Counted from the first letter of the stretch, positions 36,099 to 46,205 are shown. The stretch is 64,000 nt of DNA from Acidobacteriaceae bacterium (GCA_030041515.1 JASHNS010000098.1:1-64000), one strand, 5' to 3'. The notes: generated from the letters alone by a model not told the origin. Numbers and translations: made by a program.

Positions 36099-36524
36099 TC
36101 AGCTCGCTGGAAACGCATCGTCCTCTTCCGCCTCGACCATCGTCCCCTGGTGATAGAGAATCCGCCAGCCGTCCGCGGTCTTCTGCCAGATCGTCGTGCG
36201 CCGCGTGACGCGCTCCAGTTGCCGCAGCGTGTAGGTCATCAGATAGGTATCCGGACTCAGTTGCCGCACCGCGTGATCTCGGCTCTGCCAGCCCGCCGCA
36301 GCCGCATCCACCGGCGGACGTTTCTCCAGCCCGTCCAGAATAAATTCCCGGCTGTACCGCCGCCCCGACGCGCCCACTTCCCAATAATCCGGCGCGGTGG
36401 CTTTCTCAAATTCCGCCCGCGATCTTCCGAATTCCGAGGTATGAAAGATGGGCTCGCGACGCTTCAGCTCGTCCAGCACCGGCAGCAGCCTGGTATCCGT
36501 GTGCGCAAAGATTTCCCTGCTCAT
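36099..36524 (-). CDS. DUF4440/NTF2-like small protein
   Basis: A 141-aa protein of the NTF2-like/DUF4440 type, a cone-shaped fold used for ligand binding. Typical sequence is LLPVLDELKRREPIFH at the N-terminus, FILDGLEKRPP in the middle and TIWQKTADGWRILYHQGT near the C-terminus. ATG 36524 (MSREIF) is preferred over an in-frame ATG nine codons upstream. No signal peptide is present. It lies between the caa3 operon end and the esterase on the same strand. The function is unknown. Confidence 0.75.
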   Translation of the reverse strand: MSREIFAHTDTRLLPVLDELKRREPIFHTSEFGRSRAEFEKATAPDYWEVGASGRRYSREFILDGLEKRPPVDAAAAGWQSRDHAVRQLSPDTYLMTYTLRQLERVTRRTTIWQKTADGWRILYHQGTMVEAEEDDAFPAS

Positions 36525-36593
36525 GCTCGGGATTTTACCCGCCGCATGCACAGGCCTTCAGGCTGAAGGAATGCAGCCGGATGAAATCAGGCC

Positions 36594-36950
36594 TTACCAG
36601 CGCCCCCACGCGCGGCTCGCGTAGTCCGTCATGGTCATTGTGATCAGCACCAGGAAGGTAAAGATACCCGACGCCACCGTCAGCTTCGTCAGCTTGGAGC
36701 TGTACTTGATGTGCATGAAGAACAGCACTACCAGCGATGCCTTGATGCATGCGATCGCGATGGCCACCACAGCATTAAACACTCCCAGTTCCACGTAGGA
36801 GATGGCCGTTGTCGCCGCCGTCAGCACCAGCAGGCAGCCCCCAATCACCAAATAGGTCATCGGGCTCACAATACGAAACGGAGTATGCGTCGGTTCCGAC
36901 GGCTCCGGATGCGGCAGGTGATGATGATGCTCGTGCTGATGCTGTTCCAT
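36594..36950 (-). CDS. Cytochrome c oxidase subunit IV (caa3 type)
   Basis: A 118-aa small membrane subunit of the haem-copper oxidase. Three helices are visible (YLVIGGCLLVLTAATTAIS, then FNAVVAIAIACIKASLVVLFFMH, then IFTFLVLITMT). KASLVVLFFMHIKYSSKLT is the family signature. The N-terminus holds a His-rich run (HQHEHHHH) of unknown meaning. ATG 36950 is preferred to the TG-rich upstream codons. It is the last gene of the long act-cox operon, 43 bp after subunit III. Confidence 0.88.
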   Translation of the reverse strand: MEQHQHEHHHHLPHPEPSEPTHTPFRIVSPMTYLVIGGCLLVLTAATTAISYVELGVFNAVVAIAIACIKASLVVLFFMHIKYSSKLTKLTVASGIFTFLVLITMTMTDYASRAWGRW

Positions 36951-36993
36951 TCCCCGGCTCCTGACGACTCGCAACTGGTAACGAACAACTGCT

Positions 36994-37737
36994 TCACTGG
37001 TGTCGACTGATCAGATACAAAAGCGGAAATAAAAAGATCCACACAATATCGACGAAATGCCAGTACAGCCCAAAATTCTCCACTGGCGCAATATGCCCGT
37101 TTGTAAACGCTCCGCCCCGCGCCCGAATCAGCAGAATTGCCAGCAGGCTCACGCCGATGATCATGTGCAGCGCGTGCATGCCCGTCATCACAAAGTACAG
37201 CGAATAGTAAATCTGCGTCTTCTCCGCCATGTCCGGAGCCAGCGGCTTGTCTCCGGGGTACGCCGGATTCGTATGCGTGAACTCCTGAATGCTGAAGTTC
37301 AGCCCCGGCACGTGGTGGTTCACCCATTCGTCGTGCCACTCATACGCCTTCACACACAGGAATCCGCAGCCCAGCACGATCGTCAGGACCATCCAGCGAA
37401 GCAGCGGTCCCCGATGCCGCACCTCCGCAGCATGCACCGCCATCGCCATCGTAAAGCTGGAGATGATCAGCAGCGTCGTATTCAGCGTGCCGGCCCAGAT
37501 GTGCAGCGTATGGCTGCCCGCCACGAACGCCGGATAGTACCAGTTGCGGAAGATCAGATAGGCGCAGAACAGGCCGCCGAAGAACATGATCTCCGTCAGC
37601 AGGAACAGCCACATCCCGAACGTCGCCGCCTCTCGCTGCTGGGCGACGTTCTCGAAATGATGGCGCAGAAACGCCGGATGTTCGTGCTCGAGATGGGCCG
37701 GCTCCGCGGTCTGGGCGGCTATGCTGTGGCTATCCAA
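36994..37737 (-). CDS. ctaE: Cytochrome c oxidase subunit III
   Basis: A 247-aa seven-helix subunit of the caa3 oxidase that stabilises the catalytic core and oxygen channel. Signatures are [27 protein letters not shown] and [13 protein letters not shown], and the C-terminal [22 protein letters not shown]. The start is TTG 37737, inside the end of subunit I (8-bp overlap, TTGGATAG), with GAGGT upstream, so translation is coupled. The His/Glu-rich N-terminus is short and cytoplasmic. Confidence 0.93.
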   Translation of the reverse strand: MDSHSIAAQTAEPAHLEHEHPAFLRHHFENVAQQREAATFGMWLFLLTEIMFFGGLFCAYLIFRNWYYPAFVAGSHTLHIWAGTLNTTLLIISSFTMAMAVHAAEVRHRGPLLRWMVLTIVLGCGFLCVKAYEWHDEWVNHHVPGLNFSIQEFTHTNPAYPGDKPLAPDMAEKTQIYYSLYFVMTGMHALHMIIGVSLLAILLIRARGGAFTNGHIAPVENFGLYWHFVDIVWIFLFPLLYLISRHQ

Positions 37738-39391
37738 CGGTCGTTACCTCGTTCCTGGTCTTGTTCGCCAACCAGTCGTAGTCGTAAGCCTCGTGCGTCA
37801 CAATCGGCGTCTTGTCGAAATTCTCGGTCAGCGGCGGCGACTGGATCTGCCACTCCAGCCCCGTGGCCTGCCAGGGATTCGGTCCCGCGATCTTGCCGTA
37901 TTTCAGCGACCACGTCAGATACAGCAGCGGCAGCAAATACCCAATGCCCAGGACGCTCGCGCCCGCGCTCGAGAATACATTCAGCACCTGGAACTCAGGC
38001 GGATACGCCGCATACCGCCGCGGCATCCCGAGGTAGCCGAGAACAAATTGCGGGAAGAACGTGAGGATGAATCCTACGAAGGTAATGACTGCCGCCAGCC
38101 GCGACACACCCTCCGGATACATGCGCCCCGTGATCTTCGGCCACCAGAAGTGCACCCCCGACAAATACGCCATCAGCATGCCGCCCACCATCACGAAGTG
38201 GAAGTGCGCCACGATAAAGTACGTTTCCGTCAGGTGAATGTCCATGCCCAGCGACCCGAGAAACACCCCCGTGAGCCCGCCAATCGTGAACAGCCCCAGA
38301 AATCCGAAGGCGTACAGCATCGGCGTCTCAAACGTGATCGAGCCCTTGTACAGCGTCGCTGCCCAGTTGAAAATCTTGATTGCAGAGGGCACTGCCACCA
38401 GCATCGTCAGCAGCGAAAACACCAGTGCCGAGTAGTTCGAGATGCCCATGATGAACATGTGGTGCGCCCATACGAAGAATCCGAACACTGCGATCGCGAC
38501 CGAAGAAAACGCCACCGCCGTGTAACCGAACACCCTCTTGCGCGAGAAGGTGCTGATCACCTCGGATATAACGCCCATCCCCGGCAGAATCATGATGTAC
38601 ACGGCCGGATGCGAATAGAACCAGAACAAGTGCTGGAACAGCAGCGGATCGCCGCCTCGAGTCGGATCGAAAACTCCGATGCCGATCGTCCGCTCCAGCA
38701 CCACCAGCGTCAGCGTAATCGCCAGCACCGGCGTACCCAGCACCATCAGGATGGACGCCGCGTAATGGGACCAAACGAACAGCGGCAGCCGGAACCACGT
38801 CATCCCAGGCGCGCGCATGCGATGAATCGTCACGATGAAGTTCAGTCCGGTAAAGATCGAACTGAATCCCGCGACAAAAACCGCCAGTCCCGCCGTAACC
38901 ACATTGGTGTTCAGATAGTGCGTGCTCAGCGGGGTCGTAAAGGTCCAGCCTGTATCTACGCCGCCGAAGGTCAGCACGCAGATCATCATGATTCCGGCGG
39001 CCACGTACAGATACCAGCTCAGCAGGTTGATCTTTGGGAAGGCCAGATCCTTGGCGCCTACCATGATCGGAATGCAGAAGTTCCCAATCGTCGCCGGCAC
39101 CGACGGCACCAGAAAGAAGAACACCATGATGAGCCCGTGGGCGGTAAACACCTTGTTATAGGTGTCAGCGGCCAGCAGGTCTCCGTACGGAGTCAGCAGT
39201 TGCAGCCGGATCAGCGCCGCCATCGCGCCGCCGATAAAGAAGAAGAACGTGATCGAGATCATGTACAGAACCGCGATCCGCTTGTGGTCTCCCGTCAGGA
39301 GCCAGCTCTTCAGCCCGTATTCTTTGTTCAGATACGAAACCTTGGGCAGCCTCGCTGTTGACTGGTCGGGCAAAGATACGATTGTGCTCAT
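37730..39391 (-). CDS. ctaD: Cytochrome c oxidase subunit I
   Basis: A 553-aa catalytic subunit that reduces O2 at the haem-CuB site and pumps protons. Twelve or more helices are present. [16 protein letters not shown] holds the low-spin haem His. [21 protein letters not shown] carries the CuB His with the cross-linked Tyr seven residues later in the usual A-family pattern (HPAVY). WAHHMFIMG adds the other CuB histidines, and [14 protein letters not shown] the haem ligands. It overlaps subunit II by 4 bp (ATGA). It is an A-type oxidase, consistent with caa3. Confidence 0.96.
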   Translation of the reverse strand: MSTIVSLPDQSTARLPKVSYLNKEYGLKSWLLTGDHKRIAVLYMISITFFFFIGGAMAALIRLQLLTPYGDLLAADTYNKVFTAHGLIMVFFFLVPSVPATIGNFCIPIMVGAKDLAFPKINLLSWYLYVAAGIMMICVLTFGGVDTGWTFTTPLSTHYLNTNVVTAGLAVFVAGFSSIFTGLNFIVTIHRMRAPGMTWFRLPLFVWSHYAASILMVLGTPVLAITLTLVVLERTIGIGVFDPTRGGDPLLFQHLFWFYSHPAVYIMILPGMGVISEVISTFSRKRVFGYTAVAFSSVAIAVFGFFVWAHHMFIMGISNYSALVFSLLTMLVAVPSAIKIFNWAATLYKGSITFETPMLYAFGFLGLFTIGGLTGVFLGSLGMDIHLTETYFIVAHFHFVMVGGMLMAYLSGVHFWWPKITGRMYPEGVSRLAAVITFVGFILTFFPQFVLGYLGMPRRYAAYPPEFQVLNVFSSAGASVLGIGYLLPLLYLTWSLKYGKIAGPNPWQATGLEWQIQSPPLTENFDKTPIVTHEAYDYDWLANKTRNEVTTVG

Positions 39392-40470
39392 GGCTTCACC
39401 GCTCCTGGCGCCAGCGGGGGAGCGCTTGTCCCTGCCGGCGTCGCGCCCGTCTGCACGGGCTGGCCTGCGCTGTTGTCAATGGTCTGGTCAATTCGGTAAT
39501 TCGAATTGAGCCGCTTGATGTATTCCACCAGGTCGATCAGGCCGTCCTCGCTCACCTGACCCTGATAGGTCGGCATGATCGGGGCGTACCCGGCAACTTC
39601 GTGCAGCGTTGGGTTCAGAATCGTGTCGCGAAGGAAGGCATCGTCCACCGTCGTGTACTGCCCGTTTGCCAGTTGAACGTGCGATCCGTAGACGCTCGCA
39701 AGGTTGGGCCCGTGCGCGTTGGGCGTGCTGTTGTGGCAGGAATTGCATCCCAGGCTGGCAAACAGACGCTCACCGTTTTGCGCCAGCGAGTGCCCGCTGG
39801 TCGACCCCGCCGCCCACGCCTGGTAATCGTCAGGTTTCATCGCATACACCCAGCCAATCATCTGCGAATGCAGCGTCCCGCAGTACTGGGTGCAGAACAG
39901 GTGGTAGACTCCCGGCCGGGTGGCTTCGAACCACACCGTGGTGTAACGGCCCGGAATCGCTTCGCGCTTCACGCGGAACGCCGGCACCGAGAAGCTGTGA
40001 AATACATCCTGCGAAATCAGCGTGAGCTGAATGGGCTGATTGATGGGGATATGCAGCGCGTTGATTTCATGCTGTCCGCCCGGATGCTCGATCTTCCACA
40101 TCCACTGTTTTCCGACTACGTAGATGTTCATCGCGTTCGGCGGCGGGCTGTAAATCCTGAAATACAGCAGCGCGCCCCACACGAACGTGATCATGAACAG
40201 GATCAGCGGAATGATCGTCCAGGTCGCTTCCAGAATCGTCGAGCCCTCGATCTGCGTCGCCACCGGATTCCGGCTCTGCCGGTAACGGATCGAGAACCAT
40301 GTCACCAGAATCGCGACCGCACCCAGCCCGATCACCGAGATGAAGATCAGGAAGAAATACAGCGCATCCGCATACGGCGCGATGCTCGACGCTTCCGGCG
40401 GGAAGATCGCGAAGTGCGTAAGCCACTTAACCAGAAACTGCCACAGTACCGGACTGATGAAATGCTGCAT
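39388..40470 (-). CDS. ctaC: Cytochrome c oxidase subunit II with fused cytochrome c domain (caa3)
   Basis: A 360-aa subunit II. Two N-terminal helices anchor a cupredoxin domain whose CuA site is [18 protein letters not shown] (two Cys, His, Met, with an upstream His in DVFHSF). A C-terminal cytochrome c domain follows with CNSCH and a Met ligand probably in APIMPTYQG. This fusion defines the caa3 type, in which electrons come straight from Alternative Complex III without a soluble cytochrome. It follows the SCO gene by 6 bp and overlaps subunit I by 4 bp. Confidence 0.95.
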   Translation of the reverse strand: MQHFISPVLWQFLVKWLTHFAIFPPEASSIAPYADALYFFLIFISVIGLGAVAILVTWFSIRYRQSRNPVATQIEGSTILEATWTIIPLILFMITFVWGALLYFRIYSPPPNAMNIYVVGKQWMWKIEHPGGQHEINALHIPINQPIQLTLISQDVFHSFSVPAFRVKREAIPGRYTTVWFEATRPGVYHLFCTQYCGTLHSQMIGWVYAMKPDDYQAWAAGSTSGHSLAQNGERLFASLGCNSCHNSTPNAHGPNLASVYGSHVQLANGQYTTVDDAFLRDTILNPTLHEVAGYAPIMPTYQGQVSEDGLIDLVEYIKRLNSNYRIDQTIDNSAGQPVQTGATPAGTSAPPLAPGAVKP

Positions 40471-40476
40471 CGCCCT

Positions 40477-41412
40477 TTATCCGTTCACCACAGTGTTGGT
40501 CCGTCCTTGGTTCCCCGTGAGCCGATACAGCCGTGCCTCCCGCACATCGCGCCGGAAATTCACGATCATGTAGGCCCCCAGCAGCAGCATCGTCAGCAGG
40601 CACCCTGCCTGCACGATCCGCGAAATGATCAGGCTGTGCCGATTCAGCGCCGGATCGTAGCGGTAGCAATAGGTCAGCAGATTGTCGACCGGCGATCCGA
40701 TCGCTCCCTGTCCCGCTTCAACCAGCCCCAGGTCCAGGTCCTTCGGCGAGAATTCAACGCCCAGGTAATACTGCGACAGCCGTCCCTGCGGCGTCAGCAC
40801 CTCAATCGAACTGGCATGCGCGTACTGCGACAGCTTGCCGTCCGGCCCCTGTACCTTCACATAGCCAAAGCCCACTGCTCTGGCCAGCTTCTCAATCGCC
40901 GGCTGCTGCCCGGTGAGAAAGTGCCATCCGTTCGCCGTTCCCGGCCGCCCGTAACGGCTCACGTAGAGCGCCTTCTCCTTCGCGGCCATCGCTGGCGTCT
41001 CCGTCGGATCGATGCTGACAAAAACCACGTTAAAGTCCCGGCCGGCATTGAATTTGACCATGTCCAGCGCGCTCACCAGCCCGTCCATCTCTTCGGGGCA
41101 AAGGATCTTGCACTGGTAATACACCAGCGACAGAATCACGGGCCGTTTGCCGAAATAATCGCCAAGATGCACCAGTTTGCCGGTCTCGTCGCGGAATGCC
41201 AGATCCAGCGGGATCTGTTGATTCAGCCGCTGTGCGATCGTGATCTTTTTCAGCATCGATGGCTGCTGTTCGGCCGTCGGACCAATGTGCTTCTCGCCGT
41301 ACCACGAGCTTTGCCCCTGGCACGCCGGGAGGACGCAGAGGCCCAGCAGCGCGCAGGCCAGCAGCAGCCCTGCTCCTTTCGTGCTGCTCCGTCTTGTCAC
41401 CGTCTCTCGCAT
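40477..41412 (-). CDS. SCO1/SenC copper chaperone for the CuA site, lipoprotein
   Basis: A 311-aa thioredoxin-fold protein that delivers copper to subunit II. The copper-binding C-x3-C is VYYQCKILCPEEMDG and the third ligand His is probably in QYAHASSIEV. The N-terminus is a lipoprotein signal ending VLPAC. A C-terminal helix (IISRIVQAGCLLTMLLLGAYMIV) adds a membrane anchor beyond the usual SCO length. ATG 41412 is preferred to the TTG two codons upstream. It sits between the 212-aa membrane protein and coxB, as in other ACIII-caa3 operons. Confidence 0.9.
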   Translation of the reverse strand: MRETVTRRSSTKGAGLLLACALLGLCVLPACQGQSSWYGEKHIGPTAEQQPSMLKKITIAQRLNQQIPLDLAFRDETGKLVHLGDYFGKRPVILSLVYYQCKILCPEEMDGLVSALDMVKFNAGRDFNVVFVSIDPTETPAMAAKEKALYVSRYGRPGTANGWHFLTGQQPAIEKLARAVGFGYVKVQGPDGKLSQYAHASSIEVLTPQGRLSQYYLGVEFSPKDLDLGLVEAGQGAIGSPVDNLLTYCYRYDPALNRHSLIISRIVQAGCLLTMLLLGAYMIVNFRRDVREARLYRLTGNQGRTNTVVNG

Positions 41413-41430
41413 TCCCAAACTCTTTTTCTC

Positions 41431-41466
41431 CGATCAGTGACGACTGATCACTGACCACCGACTACT
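41431..41466. repeat. Degenerate CTGATCA/TGACGAC simple repeat in the sco upstream gap
   Basis: The gap and adjoining codons are built from degenerate words such as GATCAGTGACGACTGATCACTGA. Similar words occur at 44191-44222, 46228-46268, 49411-49437 and, off the operon, 16176-16206. Confidence 0.5.
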
Positions 41467-42100
41467 GCTTTTCCGATTCCTGTTCCAGCTCCGCTTCCCG
41501 GTTCGCCTGCATCTGCTGGTCGTAAGCAGTCGGCGCAAACCCATCCGTCAGCGGCATCTGTACGGTCGGCGTTGAGTCGCCCGTCATCAGCGGCTGCCGC
41601 TGTTCCGCCGGTGCCACCGGCAATCCCTGCTGCGCAATCAGCTCCATCGCCCGCCCGATCGGAATCCGCACCGTTCCCTTGCTCTCATCTGCCCAGCTGT
41701 AATAGTTCAGCAGCAGATCTTCGCGATCATGCAGCGTCGCCAGGTCCGAATTTCCGTTGTCAATCTGCACCTGCGGATAAGGAAACTGCTTCGTCAGCTT
41801 CGCCAGCTGTTCCTGCTCCAGTTGCGGATTCGAACGTAGCGCCTTCGTCGGCGCCACCTGGTAAGGCGCCATCCACTTGTTGGTCGGACCGTCCGCTTTG
41901 TTCATTCCGTTGTTGATCACGATCCCGAAAACGTAGCAAACCGCGAAGAAGATTCCGACCGAAACCGCCAGTCCAATCAGAAACACCACGATGCCGCCGG
42001 TGCTGGCATCGGTGACTTCGTATCCTTCCCGAACCGACTCGTCACTCAGGTGCTGCTTCGGGTCCAGATTCGGATCCTTCCCGGGACTAGGCATGGACAT
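41462..42100 (-). CDS. Unnamed single-helix membrane protein of the ACIII-caa3 operon
   Basis: A 212-aa protein encoded between actF and sco. A short soluble N-terminus is followed by one helix (TGGIVVFLIGLAVSVGIFFA), then a periplasmic domain containing PNAW-free, Gln/Pro-rich sequence (PNPQLEQEQLAKL-like) and LLNYYSWADESKGTVRIPIGRAMELIAQQGLP. The last part resembles a short signature that recurs at ACIII loci in other bacteria. No haem or metal motif is seen. It overlaps actF by 14 bp, so it is made with the complex. It may be a linker or assembly subunit between ACIII and the oxidase; no function is known to me. Confidence 0.75.
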   Translation of the reverse strand: MSMPSPGKDPNLDPKQHLSDESVREGYEVTDASTGGIVVFLIGLAVSVGIFFAVCYVFGIVINNGMNKADGPTNKWMAPYQVAPTKALRSNPQLEQEQLAKLTKQFPYPQVQIDNGNSDLATLHDREDLLLNYYSWADESKGTVRIPIGRAMELIAQQGLPVAPAEQRQPLMTGDSTPTVQMPLTDGFAPTAYDQQMQANREAELEQESEKQ

Positions 42101-43391
42101 AGTCGTGCTCCAATATCTCAGCAAGATGCGGATCGTTGGTCGGGATCAGCGGGCGCCGCGTCAGCTGCCAGAAGTAATAGACCAGCCAGAAACAGAACAG
42201 AGCCGCCGGAACCGCGACGTACTCCAGAATCCCCCAGCTCAGCCGCAGATCCCGCGCCGCATCGCGATAACTGGGTTCGATCAGCCAGAACAGATCCCAG
42301 AACCCGGCGAAGATCATCACGCAGCACGCCACGGTGAGCTTGCTCTGGATTCGCTTCAGATCGCGCGACAGCAGCAGACTGAACGGAATCAGCCAGTGGA
42401 AGATCACATCCAGCGTCGCAATCACACCCCATCCCCCGCGAATCCGGTCCAGATACCACGGAATCTCTTCCGGCGAATTCCCCGACCAGATAATCAGGAA
42501 CGCGCCGAACGCGAAGTAGATGTTCAGCATGACCAGGGCGAAGCACAGCTTGCCCAGATCGTGCTGCTCGATCACCCGGAATGTGCTGCGAATCGGCTCA
42601 GCTTTGCTCAATCCGATCAGCGTCAAAATCGCCAGCGGCAACACCATAAAGGCTTCGCCCACCAGGTATTGGAACCCGTAAATGGTCGAGTACCACGTCG
42701 GGTCGATTGACATCACCCAGTAAATGACCAGCCCGAACAGCAGGATGGCGAACAGCACTACGCCGAACCCGCTCAGGTTCTCGAACTTCGTCCGCCAGTA
42801 CGCCACGTTCGGCTCAGGATCCGCATCCCGCTGCAGCGACCACTTGTTCAGCAGGATCGAGTAGAACGACAAAATCGCCAGGCACGCCAGCGAGAACCAC
42901 CAGTAGTTGTGCACGTTCAGCATCGGCTGCTTCCAGCGGATGGCGTGCGCCTGATCGTTGTCGATCAGCCCCTTCTTCAGCGCATCGGCCCAGTTCGAAT
43001 ACTGCGCCCAGATGTAGAGCCTGCCGTCCGTTGCGCCCACCCACGCTACCGGCAGGAACATCAGCACGATCATCGGCCATGTGCGGCACATCGCCTCCAG
43101 TGGCCGCCGTACGATCAGTCCCCACTTGCCACCCGACAGATGCTGCACCATCAGCAGCGCCATGCCGCCGAAGCAGAACCCAAAACACGCCACATAACCG
43201 TCCAGCCAGCCCCGCCAAAAATGGATCCAGCCCAGATGTTGCGCATCCTGTCCCTGCCCCAGAAACGCCAGAACCACCGCGATCACCGCGAACACAACGC
43301 CGGCAATCAGCGCCTTCCTGCGCCAATTGTCCACAAAGGGCGGCGCGTTCAGCGTCGATGGCAATCCTTTGGAAAACGATGTGTTGCCCAT
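42087..43391 (-). CDS. actF: Alternative Complex III subunit ActF (NrfD/PsrC-like)
   Basis: A 434-aa ten-helix membrane subunit of the quinol:cytochrome c oxidoreductase ACIII, a half-copy partner of ActC. Typical sequence is QHLGWIHFWRGWLDGYVACFGFCFGGMALLMVQHLSGG split across helices, then WIGATDG-like VGATDGRLYIWAQ and GGWGVIATLDVIFHWLIPFSLLLSRD. It probably carries no functional quinone site in known structures but helps proton transfer. It follows actE by 15 bp and overlaps the 212-aa gene. Confidence 0.92.
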   Translation of the reverse strand: MGNTSFSKGLPSTLNAPPFVDNWRRKALIAGVVFAVIAVVLAFLGQGQDAQHLGWIHFWRGWLDGYVACFGFCFGGMALLMVQHLSGGKWGLIVRRPLEAMCRTWPMIVLMFLPVAWVGATDGRLYIWAQYSNWADALKKGLIDNDQAHAIRWKQPMLNVHNYWWFSLACLAILSFYSILLNKWSLQRDADPEPNVAYWRTKFENLSGFGVVLFAILLFGLVIYWVMSIDPTWYSTIYGFQYLVGEAFMVLPLAILTLIGLSKAEPIRSTFRVIEQHDLGKLCFALVMLNIYFAFGAFLIIWSGNSPEEIPWYLDRIRGGWGVIATLDVIFHWLIPFSLLLSRDLKRIQSKLTVACCVMIFAGFWDLFWLIEPSYRDAARDLRLSWGILEYVAVPAALFCFWLVYYFWQLTRRPLIPTNDPHLAEILEHDYVHA

Positions 43392-43406
43392 TCGCTCCTG
43401 CGCTCC

Positions 43407-44147
43407 TTATGGCTTCGCTGGCGCGCGGCCAGTCGTTCCTTTCGTGGACGGTTTCGCCGCATGGACCGGTGGCGGCGCCGGATTCAGCCCCGGCGCGCCT
43501 GAGAACTCTCCCACCGGTTTTGTCGGCCACACCGCTGTTGCCGGCATCGGCCACGGTCCCGTATCGCTTTCCGGATATCCCTGCTCCTGCGCGATCGTCT
43601 TCAGGCTCTGCACCTGCACCCCGGACGGAACATCTTTCAGCGTTGCATCCTGGCTCAGTTGCAGCGCGCGAATGTATGCGGCAATCGCCCACCGGTCCTG
43701 CGGCGCAATCTGCGCCTTGTAATCCGGCATAGCGCCATAGCCGTTGGTCATCACATAAAAATAGTGGCTGATCGGTTGGTTCAGATGTCGCGGATCATGG
43801 AAATTCGCCGCCGGCTTGTAGCCCCGCTCCACGATCATTCCCGCTCCGTTGCCTACGCGCGAGTGACACGGCGTGCAGTAGATGTTGAACCGCTCCTGGC
43901 CCCGCGCCAGCACCTGCATCGTCACCGGAAACGGCATCAGATTCGCCTCTTTGCCGTTCATCAACCCCGTATAGAAGTAGTCGCTCTCGTAAAGCTGGCC
44001 CCGCGCCACGGTATGAAGCACCTGCGGTCGCACCGACCGCCCCGATGCAAACATCGAGCTGCCCCGTTGCGGAAACATTCTCGGCTGGTTCTGCATGTCC
44101 TGCCGGCAGCCCGCCGCCAGGATCAGCACGCTGACCGCTCCCAGCAT
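43407..44147 (-). CDS. actE: Alternative Complex III cytochrome c subunit ActE, lipoprotein
   Basis: A 246-aa periplasmic monohaem cytochrome c. A lipoprotein signal ends in LILAAGC. The haem-binding motif CTPCH lies at about residues 98-102, with the distal Met probably in GYGAMPDYKAQI. The N-terminal segment (MQNQPRMFPQRGSSMFASGR) is the typical ActE lead. A Pro/Ala-rich tail of 50 residues follows. It passes electrons from ActA to the fused cytochrome of oxidase subunit II. It is 15 bp upstream of actF. Confidence 0.93.
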   Translation of the reverse strand: MLGAVSVLILAAGCRQDMQNQPRMFPQRGSSMFASGRSVRPQVLHTVARGQLYESDYFYTGLMNGKEANLMPFPVTMQVLARGQERFNIYCTPCHSRVGNGAGMIVERGYKPAANFHDPRHLNQPISHYFYVMTNGYGAMPDYKAQIAPQDRWAIAAYIRALQLSQDATLKDVPSGVQVQSLKTIAQEQGYPESDTGPWPMPATAVWPTKPVGEFSGAPGLNPAPPPVHAAKPSTKGTTGRAPAKP

Positions 44148-44223
44148 CGCCCCCCGCCGTATCCAGGTCGAGGAGAGCGGGGATATCCGGCTGATCGCTG
44201 TTCGCTGCTCCCTGATCGCTGTC

Positions 44224-44766
44224 TTAATACTCCACCTCCACCACCGAAAGCGGCGACTGCGCCTCCAGAAAGCTCCGCGATCCGGCGACGTCGAACTTCG
44301 GATCGGTCGCCTCCAGACACAGAAAGAATTTGTCGCTCGTCGCGCCGTTACGGAAGTTCGGCGCGTTGAAAACCGGGTGATACGGCTTGGGCAGCCCGTT
44401 CAGCGCCAGCATCCCAAAGCATGCCGAAAGCCCCGCCCACAAAATCGTCCATTCGTACGCCGGAACACAGAAGGCCGGCCATGAAAAATAAGGCCGCCCC
44501 GCGATATTCAGCGGAAACGCCCAGACCGCAATCCACGTTTCCAGCCCGAACATCGCCGCCAGTCCCAGCAGCCCGCCAATCAGGCACACCAGCGAAACCT
44601 CATCCCGATGGAAACCGATCGCCTCCGCCGCCTCTTCCACCGGATAGGGCGTATAGCAGTCCATGCGCCGGTAGCCCGCCTTGCGCGCCTCGTGCGCCGC
44701 ATGCACCAAAGCGGTGGGCGTCTCGAATTCCGCCATCAGGCAATAGACCCCTTCAGGTAAAGGCAT
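44224..44766 (-). CDS. actD: Alternative Complex III subunit ActD (DUF3341)
   Basis: A 180-aa membrane subunit with two helices (VSLVCLIGGLLGLAAMFGLE and YEWTILWAGLSACFGMLAL). The N-terminal domain MAEFETPTALVHAAHEARKAGYRRMD is the DUF3341 hallmark, and the C-terminal PVFNAPNFRNGATSDKFFLC is also conserved. It overlaps actC by one base (ATG within TGATG). It is a structural subunit at the membrane surface. Confidence 0.93.
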   Translation of the reverse strand: MPLPEGVYCLMAEFETPTALVHAAHEARKAGYRRMDCYTPYPVEEAAEAIGFHRDEVSLVCLIGGLLGLAAMFGLETWIAVWAFPLNIAGRPYFSWPAFCVPAYEWTILWAGLSACFGMLALNGLPKPYHPVFNAPNFRNGATSDKFFLCLEATDPKFDVAGSRSFLEAQSPLSVVEVEY

Positions 44767-46205
44767 CAGTCACCGGCCTCCGGCACCGGGGTTCCCGTCG
44801 AATGAGGTTCGGCTTTCTCCCGCACCTTCGCTCCCGGTAACATCAGCCGCAGCTCGCTCATCGGGATCATAGGCAGGAAGCGGATAAACAGGAAGAACAT
44901 GAACGTAAAGAATCCCAGTGTGCCCGCGAACGTCATATAGTCCCACCGCGTAGCGCGGTAGGTTCCCCACGACGACGGCAGAAAGTCGCGCGACAGGCTG
45001 GTTACCACAATCACGAAGCGCTCGAACCACATGCCCGTGTTCACAATCAGCGACATCAGGAACATGAATCCGATATTGGACCGGAGCTTGCGGACCCACA
45101 TCAGCTGCGGCAGCGCGATGTTACATGTAATCAGCGTCCAGTAAGACCACCCCATCGGCCCGAACATCCGGTTCCACATCATGAAGTATTCCCAATGGCT
45201 GGCCGAATACCACGCCATGAACACTTCCGACGAATACCCGTAAGCCACGATCATGCCCGTAGCCAGCATCACCTTCGCGCAGTTATCGATGTGCCGGATC
45301 GTGATCAGATCTTCGAGGTGGTAGAACTTCCGGATCGGAATCGCCAGCGTCAGCACCATCGCGAACCCGGAATAAATCGCGCCCGCCACAAAGTACGGCG
45401 GGAAAATCGTCGTGTGCCAGCCCGGCATGAAAGCCACCGCGAAATCGAGGCTGATCACGCTGTGGACTGAAAGCACCAGCGGCGTCGCCAGTCCGGCCAG
45501 CAGGATCGACGCCGTCTCATAGCGCACCCAGTGCCGCACCGATCCCCGCCAGCCCAGCGATACCAGGCCGTACATGAACTGCGCGAACTTCGACTGCGCC
45601 CGGTCGCGCATCGTCGCCAGATCCGGAATCATTCCCATGTACCAGAACACCACCGAGATCGTCGCGTACGTCGACACCGCGAACACATCCCACATCAGCG
45701 GCGACCGGAACTGCGGCCAGTAATTCATCGAGTTCGGATAAGGGAACAGCCAGTACCCCAGCCATGGGCGCCCCAGATGCAGCACCGGGAACATGCCCGC
45801 GCACATGACCGCGAATATCGTCATGGCCTCGGCAAAGCGGTTGATGGAATTACGCCATCCCTGCTTGAACAGCAGCAGAATTGCTGAGATCAGCGTCCCG
45901 GCATGGCCGATGCCGATCCACCAGACAAAGTTGATGATCGCGAATCCCCACGCCACGGGAATCGTGATGGCCCAGATGCCCACGCCTTTCACGAAGAGCC
46001 ACGTGACCGCCGTGGTCAGCATGCACACGAAACCGCCGGCGACCAGGAACCCAAACCACCACCCCAGCGGGGTGTGCGTCGTCAGCACGATCCGGCTTAC
46101 CTTGTCCGTGACCGACTTGAAGGTATGCCCCGGCGCGATCACGCGGTATTCGCCGGTGACGGGATCGATCATCGGATTCGTTACAGGTGCGTCCTTTGTT
46201 GCCAT
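44766..46205 (-). CDS. actC: Alternative Complex III quinol-oxidising subunit ActC (NrfD/PsrC-like)
   Basis: A 479-aa membrane subunit with ten helices of the NrfD/polysulfide-reductase type that binds and oxidises quinol. Conserved parts are TPLGWWFGFLVAGGFVCMLTT, WWIGIGHAGTLISAILLLF (with the His at the quinol site) and FGLYWHF-like VSTYATISVVFWYMGMIPDLATMRDR. Electrons pass to the ActB iron-sulfur chain. It is separated from actB by a 77-bp gap that contains simple repeats. Confidence 0.94.
   Translation of the reverse strand: MATKDAPVTNPMIDPVTGEYRVIAPGHTFKSVTDKVSRIVLTTHTPLGWWFGFLVAGGFVCMLTTAVTWLFVKGVGIWAITIPVAWGFAIINFVWWIGIGHAGTLISAILLLFKQGWRNSINRFAEAMTIFAVMCAGMFPVLHLGRPWLGYWLFPYPNSMNYWPQFRSPLMWDVFAVSTYATISVVFWYMGMIPDLATMRDRAQSKFAQFMYGLVSLGWRGSVRHWVRYETASILLAGLATPLVLSVHSVISLDFAVAFMPGWHTTIFPPYFVAGAIYSGFAMVLTLAIPIRKFYHLEDLITIRHIDNCAKVMLATGMIVAYGYSSEVFMAWYSASHWEYFMMWNRMFGPMGWSYWTLITCNIALPQLMWVRKLRSNIGFMFLMSLIVNTGMWFERFVIVVTSLSRDFLPSSWGTYRATRWDYMTFAGTLGFFTFMFFLFIRFLPMIPMSELRLMLPGAKVREKAEPHSTGTPVPEAGD

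Noticed and set aside
39358-41454. 698-codon plus-strand frame opposite coxB and sco
   Set aside because: Antisense shadow; the real genes are part of a conserved operon.
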